Origin: Tianweitania populi
GTDB lineage: Bacteria > Pseudomonadota > Alphaproteobacteria > Rhizobiales > Rhizobiaceae
DNA length: 64,000 bases
Assembly: GCF_014652875.1 (NCBI RefSeq)
Contig: NZ_BMZQ01000004.1
Location: forward strand, 62,001-126,000
Reading direction: 5' to 3'
The position numbers were made by a program, and so were the translations under genes. Each line of letters opens with the position of its first letter. The stretch's first letter is position 1. Shown piece by piece: positions 26,993 through 36,058 of this stretch. The notes under the pieces were generated by a model. That model was not told where the DNA came from. It ran no database searches and saw only the letters and a program-made list of their open reading frames with translations.

Positions 26993-27884
26993 AATACTGG
27001 TAGCGCGCACGCAGTGCCGGCGGCATGTCCACGTAACTGATCTCGGGTTCGCGTCCCATTGCCGCGAAGGTCGCCACCGCAAGCTCGCGAAAGGTCCTCG
27101 CCTGCCCGGTCCCGACATTGAAGATGCCGGCGGTGCCGGGCTTCGCCAATACGTTCAGGATGAAGCGCACGCAGTCATCGACATGGATGAAATCGCGCAT
27201 CTGCCCGCCTTCGGGATAGTCGGGGTTGTCGGACTTGAACAGGGTGACCGTCTCACCGCGCTCGATCGTCTGATAGATCTGGTGGATTACCGAGCGCATC
27301 GGCCCCTTATGGCTTTCGCGCGGCCCGTACACGTTGAAGAATTTGAGCCCAGCCCAGCTCGGCGGCGTCGGCGCACCGCGATCCCGGTCGGCGAGAATGC
27401 GACGATCCACGAAGTGCTTGCTCCAGCCATAGGCATTAAGCGGCTTCAAGCGCTCGAGCTGGCCGAGATCCTGTGTGTCATCAAAGCCGAGCGCTCCATC
27501 CCCATAGGTCGCGGCCGAGGACGCATAGATGAAGGGGATGCCAATCCGTGCACACAGCGCCCAAAGATCGAGCGAGGCGCGAATGTTCAGCCGCACGATC
27601 CTGTCGACATCCCGCTCGGTGGTGGCGGAAATCGCACCCATGTGGACGATCGCCCCGACCTCATCCTCATGGCCGGAAAGCCAGCGCGGAAGATCATCGA
27701 TCGCGATGATGTCGTGGAAGGTGCCTTCGCGCAGATTCATCCAACGGGCATCGGCACCAAGATCGTCGCAGATCACAACCTGTCTGCCTTGAGCGGCTAG
27801 CGCCAACGCCACATTGGACCCGATGAAGCCAGCTCCGCCGGTGACCAGCACCAGCCCGGTGTGATCGGTTACGGACCCGTCCAT
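26877..27884 (-). CDS. hldD: ADP-L-glycero-D-manno-heptose 6-epimerase
   Basis: 335-residue extended SDR enzyme: GGAGFIGSNVALALAAQG nucleotide-binding loop, YASSAATYGDG and the YGWSKHFVD active-site Tyr/Lys, FFNVYGPRESHKGPMRSV and GGQMRDFIHVDDC, all typical of HldD/RfaD. Converts ADP-D-glycero- to ADP-L-glycero-manno-heptose. ATG 27884 is preceded by GAGGGTGG; the frame is open further up to 27917. It is convergent with, and overlaps, the gmhB 3' end, and divergent from the phosphopantetheinyl transferase gene across 177 bases. Confidence 0.94.
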   Translation of the reverse strand: MDGSVTDHTGLVLVTGGAGFIGSNVALALAAQGRQVVICDDLGADARWMNLREGTFHDIIAIDDLPRWLSGHEDEVGAIVHMGAISATTERDVDRIVRLNIRASLDLWALCARIGIPFIYASSAATYGDGALGFDDTQDLGQLERLKPLNAYGWSKHFVDRRILADRDRGAPTPPSWAGLKFFNVYGPRESHKGPMRSVIHQIYQTIERGETVTLFKSDNPDYPEGGQMRDFIHVDDCVRFILNVLAKPGTAGIFNVGTGQARTFRELAVATFAAMGREPEISYVDMPPALRARYQYFTEAKTGRGVAGQLAPNYRSLEDGAAEYVAWLRDNPDF

Positions 27885-28061
27885 GCCACCCTCACCGCAC
27901 TCAACAGCCAGAGCCAACCACCGGCTTCAAACAATCATCCGTTGTTCTCAGCTATAAAGAAAGAGACTTTGTTCGTCCCTGTGTCGCTCGTCAGCAAATG
28001 GACAGAACTCCGGGCCTCCGATACCTTCAGATGCAACAAACGTTGCTCAAAGTCGTACGCA

Positions 28062-28844
28062 ATGCTTCATGATCTGGGGCCGCTTGACCCAAATGACGTC
28101 CATTGCTGGTTCTTCGACATGGACGGCTTCGACGTCGGGAGGCTGAGGAATCTGCTTGCGCCAGACGAGCAGGAACGCGCCGCGCGCTTTGTGTTCGAAC
28201 AGGATCGTGCCCGATACAGGATCGGTCGCGGTCTGCTGCGCCTGTTGATCGGAGCTTATCTCGGACAGGCACCCGGCTCCCTGCGCTTTGACTATTGCCC
28301 GGCCGGCAAACCCATGCTGGCGCACCCCCTGCACTTCAACCTTGCCCATTCCCACGGTGCCGGCCTGATCGCGGTCACGCGCGCAGGGCAGGTCGGCGTC
28401 GATCTCGAGCGTGTCCGCCCCATCGATGACATCGACGCTGTCGTCGCCAACCATTTCGCGGAAGAAGAGCGCGCGGAATTCGCGGCCTTGCACCCAGATC
28501 TGCAATTACGTGGCTTCTATGCGGGATGGACACGCAAGGAAGCGATCCTGAAGGTGACCGGCGACGGACTGGCAACGCGGTCTTTGCAGAGTTTCGCTCT
28601 ACAACTGGCTCCGGAAGAACGAAACCCGCTTCTTCTGCGCTACGATGACCATCCGTCGCCTAATGCCTTGTGGACGATCGTGGACATATCGTCGAGTTCC
28701 GAACTCACCGCTGCTGTTGCGCTCAGTGGCAATGACCTAAAGATCAGGGTGCGTGATTTCAGCGCAAATCTTGCAGACACTTGGCTTCTTAATCGCGATA
28801 AAATCGATTTGAGCGTCAGGCCAAGCCTGTGCGCGCGGACGTAA
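28062..28844 (+). CDS. Sfp-type 4'-phosphopantetheinyl transferase
   Basis: 260 residues from ATG 28062. Conserved blocks: RYRIGRGLLRLLIGAYL, PAGKPMLAHPLHFNLAHSHG, GVDLERVRPIDD (metal-binding Asp/Glu) and YAGWTRKEAILKVTGDGL (Trp-x-x-Lys-Glu-Ala signature). Moves phosphopantetheine from CoA to carrier-protein serines, so it can prime Ser1447 and Ser595 of the synthetase 20 kb away. The long upstream open extension (from 27861) overlaps hldD antisense and has no family features, so it is excluded. No ribosome site stands out. Confidence 0.92.
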   Translation: MLHDLGPLDPNDVHCWFFDMDGFDVGRLRNLLAPDEQERAARFVFEQDRARYRIGRGLLRLLIGAYLGQAPGSLRFDYCPAGKPMLAHPLHFNLAHSHGAGLIAVTRAGQVGVDLERVRPIDDIDAVVANHFAEEERAEFAALHPDLQLRGFYAGWTRKEAILKVTGDGLATRSLQSFALQLAPEERNPLLLRYDDHPSPNALWTIVDISSSSELTAAVALSGNDLKIRVRDFSANLADTWLLNRDKIDLSVRPSLCART

Positions 28845-28922
28845 GTACGTTACGCCGTCACCCTAACGCCAAGCGGCTGCATGATCGTAGCCCGCTGTGA
28901 ATTATGATCCGGAGTGGTTCGC

Positions 28923-29939
28923 ATGAAGAAGTCTTTGACTCAGTTTCTCGTTGAGCAGCAGCGGCGCGAGAATGCCATGCCGGCCCAACTTCGCCTTTTG
29001 ATCGAGGTTGTGGCGCGCGCCTGCAAGGTGATCGGCCATACCGTGAACAAGGGTGCGATCACCGGCTCGCTCGGTTCGATCGATCAGATCAATGTGCAAG
29101 GCGAAGTACAGAAACGCTTGGACGTCATCTCCAACGACATTCTGCTGGACGCCAACGAATGGGGCGGCAACCTGGCGGCCCTTGCTTCCGAAGAGATGGA
29201 GGCGATCCATCCGATCCCGCATCGTTTCCCCAAAGGCGAGTATCTGCTCGTTTATGATCCGATCGATGGATCGAGCAATATCGACGTGAACGGCGTCGTC
29301 GGCACCATCTTCTCCGTGCTCAAGGCGCCGGAAAGCGTGGCCGGTCGTGAAGCGGTTGAAGCTGATTTCCTTCAGCCCGGAACCCAGCAGGTCGCCGCGG
29401 GCTACGCGATCTACGGTCCGCAGACGCTCCTGGTGCTGACGGTTGGCACCGGCGTTCATGCCTTCTCGCTCGATCGTGAGATGGGCTCATGGGTGCAGAC
29501 CGCCGATCACATGACGATCCCGCGCGCCACGCGTGAGTTCGCGATCAACATGGCGAACCACCGTCACTGGGAAGCGCCGATGCGCCGCTACATCGACGAG
29601 CTGGTGGCCGGCAAGGAAGGCGCACGCGCACAAGACTTCAACATGCGCTGGATGGCCTCGATGGTAGGTGACGTCCACCGCGTGCTGACCCGCGGCGGTG
29701 TCTTCATGTATCCGACCGACACGCGGCCCAATATGCAGAACGGCAAGCTTCGCCTGATGTATGAAGCCAACCCGATGGCTTTCCTCGTGGAACAAGCCGG
29801 CGGCATGGCGACGGACGGCAAGCGGCGCATCCTCGAAATCCAGCCCGACAGTCTGCATCAGCGTGTCGGCGTCGTGCTCGGCTCCACAGACGAAGTCGCG
29901 CGCGTCGCGGAATACCTTTCCGGATCAGCGGCAGCATAG
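28923..29939 (+). CDS. fbp: Class 1 fructose-1,6-bisphosphatase
   Basis: 338 residues; removes the C1 phosphate from fructose 1,6-bisphosphate in gluconeogenesis. Motifs: [30 protein letters not shown] (metal ligands), [14 protein letters not shown] and [22 protein letters not shown] 28923 has CCGGAG (28909-28914) 8 bases upstream; the in-frame GTG at 28914 falls inside that site. Monocistronic in appearance, with no Calvin-cycle genes around it, so a role in general gluconeogenesis or in sugar-phosphate supply is more likely than carbon fixation. Confidence 0.95.
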   Translation: MKKSLTQFLVEQQRRENAMPAQLRLLIEVVARACKVIGHTVNKGAITGSLGSIDQINVQGEVQKRLDVISNDILLDANEWGGNLAALASEEMEAIHPIPHRFPKGEYLLVYDPIDGSSNIDVNGVVGTIFSVLKAPESVAGREAVEADFLQPGTQQVAAGYAIYGPQTLLVLTVGTGVHAFSLDREMGSWVQTADHMTIPRATREFAINMANHRHWEAPMRRYIDELVAGKEGARAQDFNMRWMASMVGDVHRVLTRGGVFMYPTDTRPNMQNGKLRLMYEANPMAFLVEQAGGMATDGKRRILEIQPDSLHQRVGVVLGSTDEVARVAEYLSGSAAA

Positions 29940-30054
29940 ACGTCGCACATCCTGCATCAGTTATCATGGCTCCTTGCTGAGCGAAGCTGAGTCCTCGGCT
30001 TCGTTCAGGCCCGAGCTGTGAGTCGGTCTGCCAAACGAGAGGCATGGTTCCCAG

Positions 30055-31170
30055 ATGGAAAATACTTCTGCCTCGCACAGTGTTCGATGGACCCTGGCAG
30101 ACTTTCTGAGCACCTACCGCTTCTGGGCGCTGTTTGCCGCAGCCCTGTTCGTGGCGGTTGGCGGACAGAGCCTCACCACCTTCTTCCCGCTGATGCTGTC
30201 GGAAACCGGGAGCAGCTATCAGACAATCGGGCTGTTCTATTTCGGCTTGAATTTCGGCTGGGTAATCGGCGCCTTTCTCGCCTTTGTTGTTGGCGGACGG
30301 CATCCATTGTGGGCTTTGATCAGCCCGCTCACCCTTTGCACCCTCACTGCAATTGCCTTCTCTGCGATCTTTTATCTGGGCGGCACGCTTGCGCTTCTAT
30401 TTCCGTTTGGCTTGCTGCTCGGAACGGTTCAGGCGGTCTTCCCTATCACCATCGCCGTCACGTTGAACGGCGGGCGGCCTAGCCGGCTGGACTTCGCCGG
30501 TGCCCTCGCCGTTTTGTCGACAACACTCCTGGCCTCGAACTTTGCGGCCTTTGGATCATCCTTGCTTTACGGGCGCTTTCAAAACGGCCTGCCCATCCTG
30601 CTGGCGTTTGTCGCTTACCTCGTCCTTGCAGTCATCGTGCTCATGGCCGCACCGAACCTCTCTTTTGTTGACCAACCGCGCCCACGCCACGTACCGCTTG
30701 AACCTCGCCGGCGCTCGCCTTGGAAGGTCGCGCTGCTCCTGCTGACGCCGCCCGTGTTGCTCGGCGCGATGATCCTGGCGAACTATATCCTAGAGGACCG
30801 CGGTTACGAGCTTTTCGCGTCTCCCGCCTTCCTCATCGGCTACTACCTGATCCTGGCTCTGGTCGTCGCCGCCTTCATCTATTTCCTTTACTGGATGTAC
30901 CGCATTCATGGCGAACTCGCCGGTGCAGAGCCGTCGCAGCGTCTGCTGACGCCGCTCGGCGCCTTGCTGATCGCGCTTCTGGCGCCACTCGCCGTGCCGA
31001 TCCTCATCACCACGCTCGGCGATATTCTCAACGATCGCGCGCGCGAAAGAGGACAAGCACGGGCCGTCTCGATCTCCTGGCTGGCCATCTGGACCTTCCT
31101 CCTGCCTCCCGTCGCCTTCGCCCTCATCCAGAATGCGGCGAACAAAAGCTATGCGCTGGATGCAAGCTGA
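30055..31170 (+). CDS. Unassigned multispanning membrane protein
   Basis: 371 residues with roughly ten hydrophobic segments and no signal for export to the periplasm. The first ~190 residues (YRFWALFAAALFVAVGGQS, SYQTIGLFYFGLNFGWVIGA) resemble the opening half of a major facilitator transporter. A basic linker follows (PRPRHVPLEPRRRSPWK), and the second half (PPVLLGAMILANYILEDRGY, then ALVVAAFIYFLYWMYRIHG) does not read as the second MFS half. I do not recognise the family as a whole. It stands alone between fbp and the ABC sugar operon. Confidence 0.75.
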   Translation: MENTSASHSVRWTLADFLSTYRFWALFAAALFVAVGGQSLTTFFPLMLSETGSSYQTIGLFYFGLNFGWVIGAFLAFVVGGRHPLWALISPLTLCTLTAIAFSAIFYLGGTLALLFPFGLLLGTVQAVFPITIAVTLNGGRPSRLDFAGALAVLSTTLLASNFAAFGSSLLYGRFQNGLPILLAFVAYLVLAVIVLMAAPNLSFVDQPRPRHVPLEPRRRSPWKVALLLLTPPVLLGAMILANYILEDRGYELFASPAFLIGYYLILALVVAAFIYFLYWMYRIHGELAGAEPSQRLLTPLGALLIALLAPLAVPILITTLGDILNDRARERGQARAVSISWLAIWTFLLPPVAFALIQNAANKSYALDAS

Positions 31171-31324
31171 TGACCAGATGACTCGAAGTTTTGCTCATGG
31201 TGCATAGCGTCTGGGCTTGGCGAAGAGATCCTCTCTAATGATTTTCTGCTTGCTCTCTGAATAATTGCTCGACATAGATGATCCGAACCGCTGGTGCTCC
31301 AGCCGGCGTGGTGGAGGAAACATC

Positions 31325-32374
31325 ATGATTTCAGGAACGCTGAAGGGCTTGGCCCTATCTGCGGCCATCGGCTTGGCAACGCTGACCAGTGCCGCTTACG
31401 CGCAGGACGTCGCTGGCAAGAAGATCGGCATCGCTGCCCGCGAAATTACCAACGACTACAACCGCGACATCATCGCCGGCGCCGAAAAGGCGCTGAAGGC
31501 GGCTGGCGCGGAAGTTGTGGTGACTGATGGCGGCGCAGATCCGCGCAAGCACAACGAGAATATCGAAAGCCTGATCAATTCCGGCGTTGCTGGCATCGTG
31601 GTTCAGCTCGGTGACGCACAGCAGCTGGCACCGGTCGTGGCAAAGGCAACTGCGGCTGGCATCCCTGTTGTCACCACCTCCATCGGTTCCAAGACGGAAG
31701 GCGTGCTGGCCGATGTCGGCGGTGACGATGCCTTGATGTCGGCCATCGTCAGCCGAGCGCTTTTGTCCAGCATCGACTACAAGGGCGACGTTTACGTGTT
31801 CTGGGTGCCGGGCGCGCCGATTCTTGAGACACGCAAACGCATCCTGCAGGCGATGGTGGCGGATTATCCTCAGGTCAAGCTGCATGAAGTGCCGACCGAA
31901 CATAGCGCCGCGCGTGTTCAGGCGCAGATGGAGGACATCCTGACGGCCAACCCGGAGCCCGGCAGCGTTGCCGCCGTTTGGGGCGCTTACGATCTGCTCG
32001 TCTCCGGCGCCGTCGAAGCCGTGCGCCGCAATGATCGCAACGAGATCAAGATCGCTTCGATCGACGGTGATCGCGTCGGCTTCCAGATGCTGCTCGACGA
32101 GGAAAGCCCCTTTGTCGCCACTGTCGTTCAGGACGTGCCGCGCATCGGTTCGCTTGCGGCCGAAGTCTTGCTGAAGGGCATCGCCGGCGAGAAGGAGTTT
32201 GCAAGCACGCTGTTCACCGATGCTTGGCTTGCAACTCATGCCAATGGCGTTGCTTCCGCCGAAAAGCGTTGGGGCGCCGGTATCTGGGATGAGATGTTCA
32301 TTCCGCGCGCCGATGTCGAAGAGCGTTGGGAGCAGAACGGCGAGCTGATCGTCGTCCATCCCATCCTGCCTTAA
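31325..32374 (+). CDS. Ribose-type ABC importer, periplasmic sugar-binding protein
   Basis: 349 residues. Sec signal peptide (LKGLALSAAIGLATLTSAAYAQ) then a periplasmic-binding-protein fold of the RbsB/LacI type: GKKIGIAAREITNDYNRDIIAGAEKALKAAG, INSGVAGIVVQLGDAQQLAPVV, GIPVVTTSIGS, and the hinge region IKIASIDGDRVGFQML. GAGGAAA (31314-31320) precedes ATG 31325. First gene of a six-gene rightward unit; a stem-loop separates it from the ATPase-permease gene. The ligand is unknown; the downstream amidohydrolase hints at a sugar derivative or lactone. Confidence 0.92.
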   Translation: MISGTLKGLALSAAIGLATLTSAAYAQDVAGKKIGIAAREITNDYNRDIIAGAEKALKAAGAEVVVTDGGADPRKHNENIESLINSGVAGIVVQLGDAQQLAPVVAKATAAGIPVVTTSIGSKTEGVLADVGGDDALMSAIVSRALLSSIDYKGDVYVFWVPGAPILETRKRILQAMVADYPQVKLHEVPTEHSAARVQAQMEDILTANPEPGSVAAVWGAYDLLVSGAVEAVRRNDRNEIKIASIDGDRVGFQMLLDEESPFVATVVQDVPRIGSLAAEVLLKGIAGEKEFASTLFTDAWLATHANGVASAEKRWGAGIWDEMFIPRADVEERWEQNGELIVVHPILP

Positions 32375-32382
32375 TCACCTTC

Positions 32383-32411
32383 GAAGGTGGCGGCGAACAA
32401 ACGCCACCTTC
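32383..32411 (+). terminator. Intercistronic hairpin after the sugar-binding-protein gene
   Basis: GAAGGTGGCG (32383-32392) pairs perfectly with CGCCACCTTC (32402-32411) over a 9-base loop. The first arm also forms a palindrome with the preceding bases (CACCTTCGAAGGTG, 32376-32389), an alternative fold. It begins 8 bases after the stop codon and ends 29 bases before the next start. It probably limits readthrough or stabilizes the upstream mRNA so that binding protein exceeds transporter. Confidence 0.65.
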
Positions 32412-32440
32412 TCCCGCATAACTTCCCGAGGTTCTGTCCT

Positions 32441-35026
32441 ATGACAAGCACCATCGATGTCGCGCGCGCGCCAGAGGCAGCGGCGGCCCCCGTCCTCGAG
32501 TGCCGCGGCATCGGCAAGGAGTTCCCCGGCGTTGTTGCCCTGAGCGATGTTTCGCTCGAGATCCGCGCCGGTGAGATCCATGCGTTCCTGGGCCAGAACG
32601 GCGCGGGCAAGTCGACGCTCGTCAAGGTGCTGACCGGCGTTTATCGCGCCACGCGCGGCGAGATCCTGGTTGATGGCAAGAGCGTGCAGCTACGCGATCC
32701 GCGCGACGCGGAAGCCAACGGTATCGCGATCGTGCATCAGGACCAGCCGCTGGTCGCACAGCTCGACGTCACGCGGAACGTGTTTCTCGGACAGGAACTT
32801 ACGCTCGGTGGAGGCGTGCTGGATCTTGCGACCATGCGCAAGCAGACCACCGTTGCGCTGCAACAGGTCGGTGCCTCCTTCGACGCTGACACACTGGTTG
32901 GAGAGTTGAGCGTAGCGCAGCGTGAACAAGCGGCCATTGCCGCTGCGATCGTGCGCAAGCCGCGCATTCTCATCCTGGATGAGCCCACGGCGTCCTTGAG
33001 CGATAGCGAGGCCGAGCTTTTGTTCGGCATCGTTCGCGCGCTGCGCGATAACGGTGTCACGATCATCTATATCTCGCACTATCTCGACGAAGTGCTTGAT
33101 CTTGTTGACCGCGTCACGGTTCTGCGCGACGGCAAGCTGGTCGCCACGCTGCCTGTCGCCGAAACATCGCGCGCGGGCATCGTCCAGATGATGGTCGGCC
33201 GCGACATCGAACAGCTTTACCCGAAAGAGCAGGTCACGATCGGCGAACCGCTGCTGCAGGTCCGGGGCCTCGCGCAAGGCCATATGCTGCGCGGCGTCGA
33301 TCTCGATGTCAGGCGCGGCGAGATCTTCGGCATTGCGGGCCTCATGGGCGCCGGGCGAAGCGAGCTTGCTTTGTCCCTGATCGGTGCCCTGCCCCGTTCC
33401 ACCGGGACGGTGACGATTGCCGGCAAGCCTTCCAATCCTCGCACGCCCCGCAGCGCCAAGAAGCAGGGCTTCGCGCTCATCCCCGAAGACCGGCGCCATG
33501 AAGGTCTGGTGACCGACATGACGGTGCGTGAAAACCTCACGCTGCCGGAACTCACGCGTTATTCCCGCGCCGGCATCGTGCGCGGCGGGCAAGAGCGGGC
33601 TGCGGCCAAGTCTCTGGTCGAGCGGCTGCGCATCCAGCCCCCGCACCTCAACCAGGCCACCCGCAACCTTTCCGGCGGCAACCAGCAGAAGATTGTCATC
33701 GGCCGCTGGCTCCTGGGTGATGCCGAGGTCTTCCTGTTCGACGAACCGACCACGGGCGTGGACGTCGGCTCCAAGGTCGAGATCTACCGTCAGATGGTGG
33801 AATTGGCGCGGCGCGGTGCTGCCGTCATCTTCATCTCGTCCGACTTCGAAGAAATCGCAGGCATGAGCGACCGCGTGGCCGTCATGCATAAGGGGCGGAT
33901 CAACAAGCTGTTCGAGCCCGGCGAGGCCACGGCGGAATCGCTGCTATACTGGGCCTCCGGGTCCGGGGATGAGGCAAAGCCGGCATCTGCCACCTCCCGC
34001 GAGACTGTCGCCGATGAAGCGACCAGCCAAATGCCTAGCGCAGACGCCGTCGCATCGCCGGCGCAAGTCGCAAAACCGCCGAGTGTTTGGGCGCGTTGGG
34101 GCACGATCGGCGGCATGGTGGTTGTGCTGGCCCTGATCGCGGTGCTCGCGCCGCAGTTTCTGGCCCTCAACAACATCTTCGACGTGTTAAAGCAGGGCAG
34201 CGTGCTCGCCTTCATTGCGCTTGGTCTCACCGTCGTGCTGATCGCCGGTGGGTTCGATATGTCGGCGGGCGCCGTCAGCCAGTTCGCGACCAATCTTGCC
34301 GCCGGCACATTGATTGCGGGAGCAGGATCAGCGGCCGCCCTTGGGCTCGGCGCCTTGACCGGCCTGGTCGCAGGCGCCGTCAACGCTGCCCTCGTGCTGA
34401 TCTTCGGCATGCCCGCCTTCGTCGCCACACTCGGCGTCATGTTCGTCGCGATGGGCGCAACGCTGCTTTACAATGGCGGACAGGCTCTCACCCTCGCCAA
34501 CCAGCCCGGCTTCTTCTTTATCGGCCAGGGTTATGTCGGCCCCGTCCCCTTCGTGCTGCTCCTGCTTCTCGCCACAACTGCAGTCCTGCATTTCGTGCTG
34601 AAGCGCACCCAGCTTGGCCTGCGCATGTATGCCGTCGGTCAAAACCTCGTGGCGGCTGAGCTGCGCGGCATCGGTCGTGCTCGCTATGCCACCGCATCCT
34701 TCATGCTGGGCGGCCTGGTGCTGGGTCTGGCAGGCGTGATCCTCGCCTCCTACTCCTATGGCGCGTCTGCGCTGGCCACCGGCATCGACTTCCTGATCAG
34801 CGCCCTGGCCGCCGCCTTCCTCGGCAGCACGTTGAACAAGGCGGGCGAACTCAACGTCGTCGGAACGCTGATCGCGGCCCTGTTCCTCGCTTCTCTGTCC
34901 AACGGCCTCATCCTCATCGGGATTTCGAGCCAGGCCCTGCCCGGGATCCAGGGTCTCGTTCTCATCCTCTCTATCGCACTTGGCGTGATCCACAAGCGTG
35001 GCATCGGCCAGGTCCTGATCTTCTGA
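32441..35026 (+). CDS. Sugar ABC importer ATPase-permease fusion (RbsA-RbsC in one chain)
   Basis: 861 residues from ATG 32441. Two nucleotide-binding domains as in RbsA: the first (about 20-250) with GQNGAGKSTLVKVLTG, LSVAQREQ and ILILDEPTASLS; the second (about 265-510) with GLMGAGRSELALSLIG, LSGGNQQKIVIGRWL and VFLFDEPTTGVD. A roughly 45-residue Ala/Pro-rich linker then leads into a complete RbsC-type permease (about 560-861; LGLTVVLIAGGFDMSAGAVSQF, and AAFLGSTLNKAGELNVVGT near the coupling region). In most bacteria these are separate proteins. The open frame is continuous, so the fusion is real in this sequence. A second permease gene follows, so the transporter may be a heterodimer. Confidence 0.92.
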   Translation: MTSTIDVARAPEAAAAPVLECRGIGKEFPGVVALSDVSLEIRAGEIHAFLGQNGAGKSTLVKVLTGVYRATRGEILVDGKSVQLRDPRDAEANGIAIVHQDQPLVAQLDVTRNVFLGQELTLGGGVLDLATMRKQTTVALQQVGASFDADTLVGELSVAQREQAAIAAAIVRKPRILILDEPTASLSDSEAELLFGIVRALRDNGVTIIYISHYLDEVLDLVDRVTVLRDGKLVATLPVAETSRAGIVQMMVGRDIEQLYPKEQVTIGEPLLQVRGLAQGHMLRGVDLDVRRGEIFGIAGLMGAGRSELALSLIGALPRSTGTVTIAGKPSNPRTPRSAKKQGFALIPEDRRHEGLVTDMTVRENLTLPELTRYSRAGIVRGGQERAAAKSLVERLRIQPPHLNQATRNLSGGNQQKIVIGRWLLGDAEVFLFDEPTTGVDVGSKVEIYRQMVELARRGAAVIFISSDFEEIAGMSDRVAVMHKGRINKLFEPGEATAESLLYWASGSGDEAKPASATSRETVADEATSQMPSADAVASPAQVAKPPSVWARWGTIGGMVVVLALIAVLAPQFLALNNIFDVLKQGSVLAFIALGLTVVLIAGGFDMSAGAVSQFATNLAAGTLIAGAGSAAALGLGALTGLVAGAVNAALVLIFGMPAFVATLGVMFVAMGATLLYNGGQALTLANQPGFFFIGQGYVGPVPFVLLLLLATTAVLHFVLKRTQLGLRMYAVGQNLVAAELRGIGRARYATASFMLGGLVLGLAGVILASYSYGASALATGIDFLISALAAAFLGSTLNKAGELNVVGTLIAALFLASLSNGLILIGISSQALPGIQGLVLILSIALGVIHKRGIGQVLIF

Positions 35027-35037
35027 GGAGCATCGCG

Positions 35038-36030
35038 ATGTCTGTTTCATCAAACCTCCCGAAGTCCTCGACCGCCTCGATCTCGGTGCTTGGCCTGTTG
35101 CGCGATTACGGCGCGATCCTCGGCATGATCGTCGTGCTCGGCATCTTCTGGTATCTGAAGCCCGCCTTCCTTTCGGCTGCCAATATCGAGAATGTCTTTC
35201 GTCAAAGCGGCATCGTGATGATCATGGCTCTAGGCCTGACGATCGTCATGAAGATGCGCGGCGTCGACTTGTCCATCGCACAAACCGCGGATGCGGCTGG
35301 CCTGATTGCAGCCATGCTGATCATCGCCAAATATCCGATCTGGATGGCCTTTGCGCTTCCGCTTCTGTTCGGCCTGGTGGTCGGCCTCGTGAATGCAGTG
35401 TTGATGGCCTATGTCGGCATCCCCGCCATCATAGGCACGCTGGGCATGATGTTCATCATCCGCTGGGGCGAGTTGATGGCAACCAACGGTGCCGAGCCGC
35501 AGATCCTGTTTACGCTGCCGCGCTCCGTCACTCGCGACTTCCTGTGGTTGGGGCAAAAGGATCTGGGACCGGTCGCCGCGCTGATCGTGCTGGCCCTCGT
35601 TGTCTTCCTCGTCGTCTTCGTGGTCATGCGCTTCACACCGTTTGCCCGATACGCCAAGGCCGTGGGAAGCAATGTCCGCGCCGCGTTCCTCGCGGGCATC
35701 GACATCCGCCTGACCTTCGGTCTGGGCTTCGTGATCGCCGGTGTTCTGGCAGCGCTTGCCGGCGTGGCGCTCGTTTCGCGCACCGGCATCGCCATGCCGC
35801 GCGGTGCCGAGCCCTTCCTGCTCGACGCCTTTGCCGCCGCTTATCTCGGAACACTCGCATCACGCCAAGGCGAGATGAGCATTCCCGGCACGCTGATGGG
35901 CGCGCTGTTCATCGGCTTCCTCAGCAACGGCTTGACGCTGCTGGGCCTCGGCGCCCCTTATCGCTACGCACTCAATGGCGGGTTCATCCTGCTGGCAATG
36001 GCCATCGGCGCCCTGAAGCGCAAGAACTAG
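35038..36030 (+). CDS. Ribose-type ABC importer permease
   Basis: 330-residue RbsC-family inner-membrane protein with about 8-10 helices; ALGLTIVMKMRGVDLSIAQTADAAG and AAYLGTLASRQGEMSIPGTLMGA match the conserved motifs. GAGGAG (35025-35030) lies before ATG 35038. It should pair with the permease half of the fused upstream protein, giving an importer with two unlike membrane subunits. Confidence 0.92.
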   Translation: MSVSSNLPKSSTASISVLGLLRDYGAILGMIVVLGIFWYLKPAFLSAANIENVFRQSGIVMIMALGLTIVMKMRGVDLSIAQTADAAGLIAAMLIIAKYPIWMAFALPLLFGLVVGLVNAVLMAYVGIPAIIGTLGMMFIIRWGELMATNGAEPQILFTLPRSVTRDFLWLGQKDLGPVAALIVLALVVFLVVFVVMRFTPFARYAKAVGSNVRAAFLAGIDIRLTFGLGFVIAGVLAALAGVALVSRTGIAMPRGAEPFLLDAFAAAYLGTLASRQGEMSIPGTLMGALFIGFLSNGLTLLGLGAPYRYALNGGFILLAMAIGALKRKN

Positions 36031-36058
36031 AACGTAAGATCTCAACGGAGGATTTTCC

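Noticed and set aside
27861-28061. Upstream extension of the phosphopantetheinyl transferase frame
   Set aside because: It overlaps the hldD start on the other strand and its residues have no family features; ATG 28062 gives the standard length.
32376-32389. Palindrome CACCTTCGAAGGTG as a protein-binding operator
   Set aside because: It is inside an operon just after a stop codon and shares its right arm with the stronger hairpin at 32383-32411, so an RNA structure explains it better.
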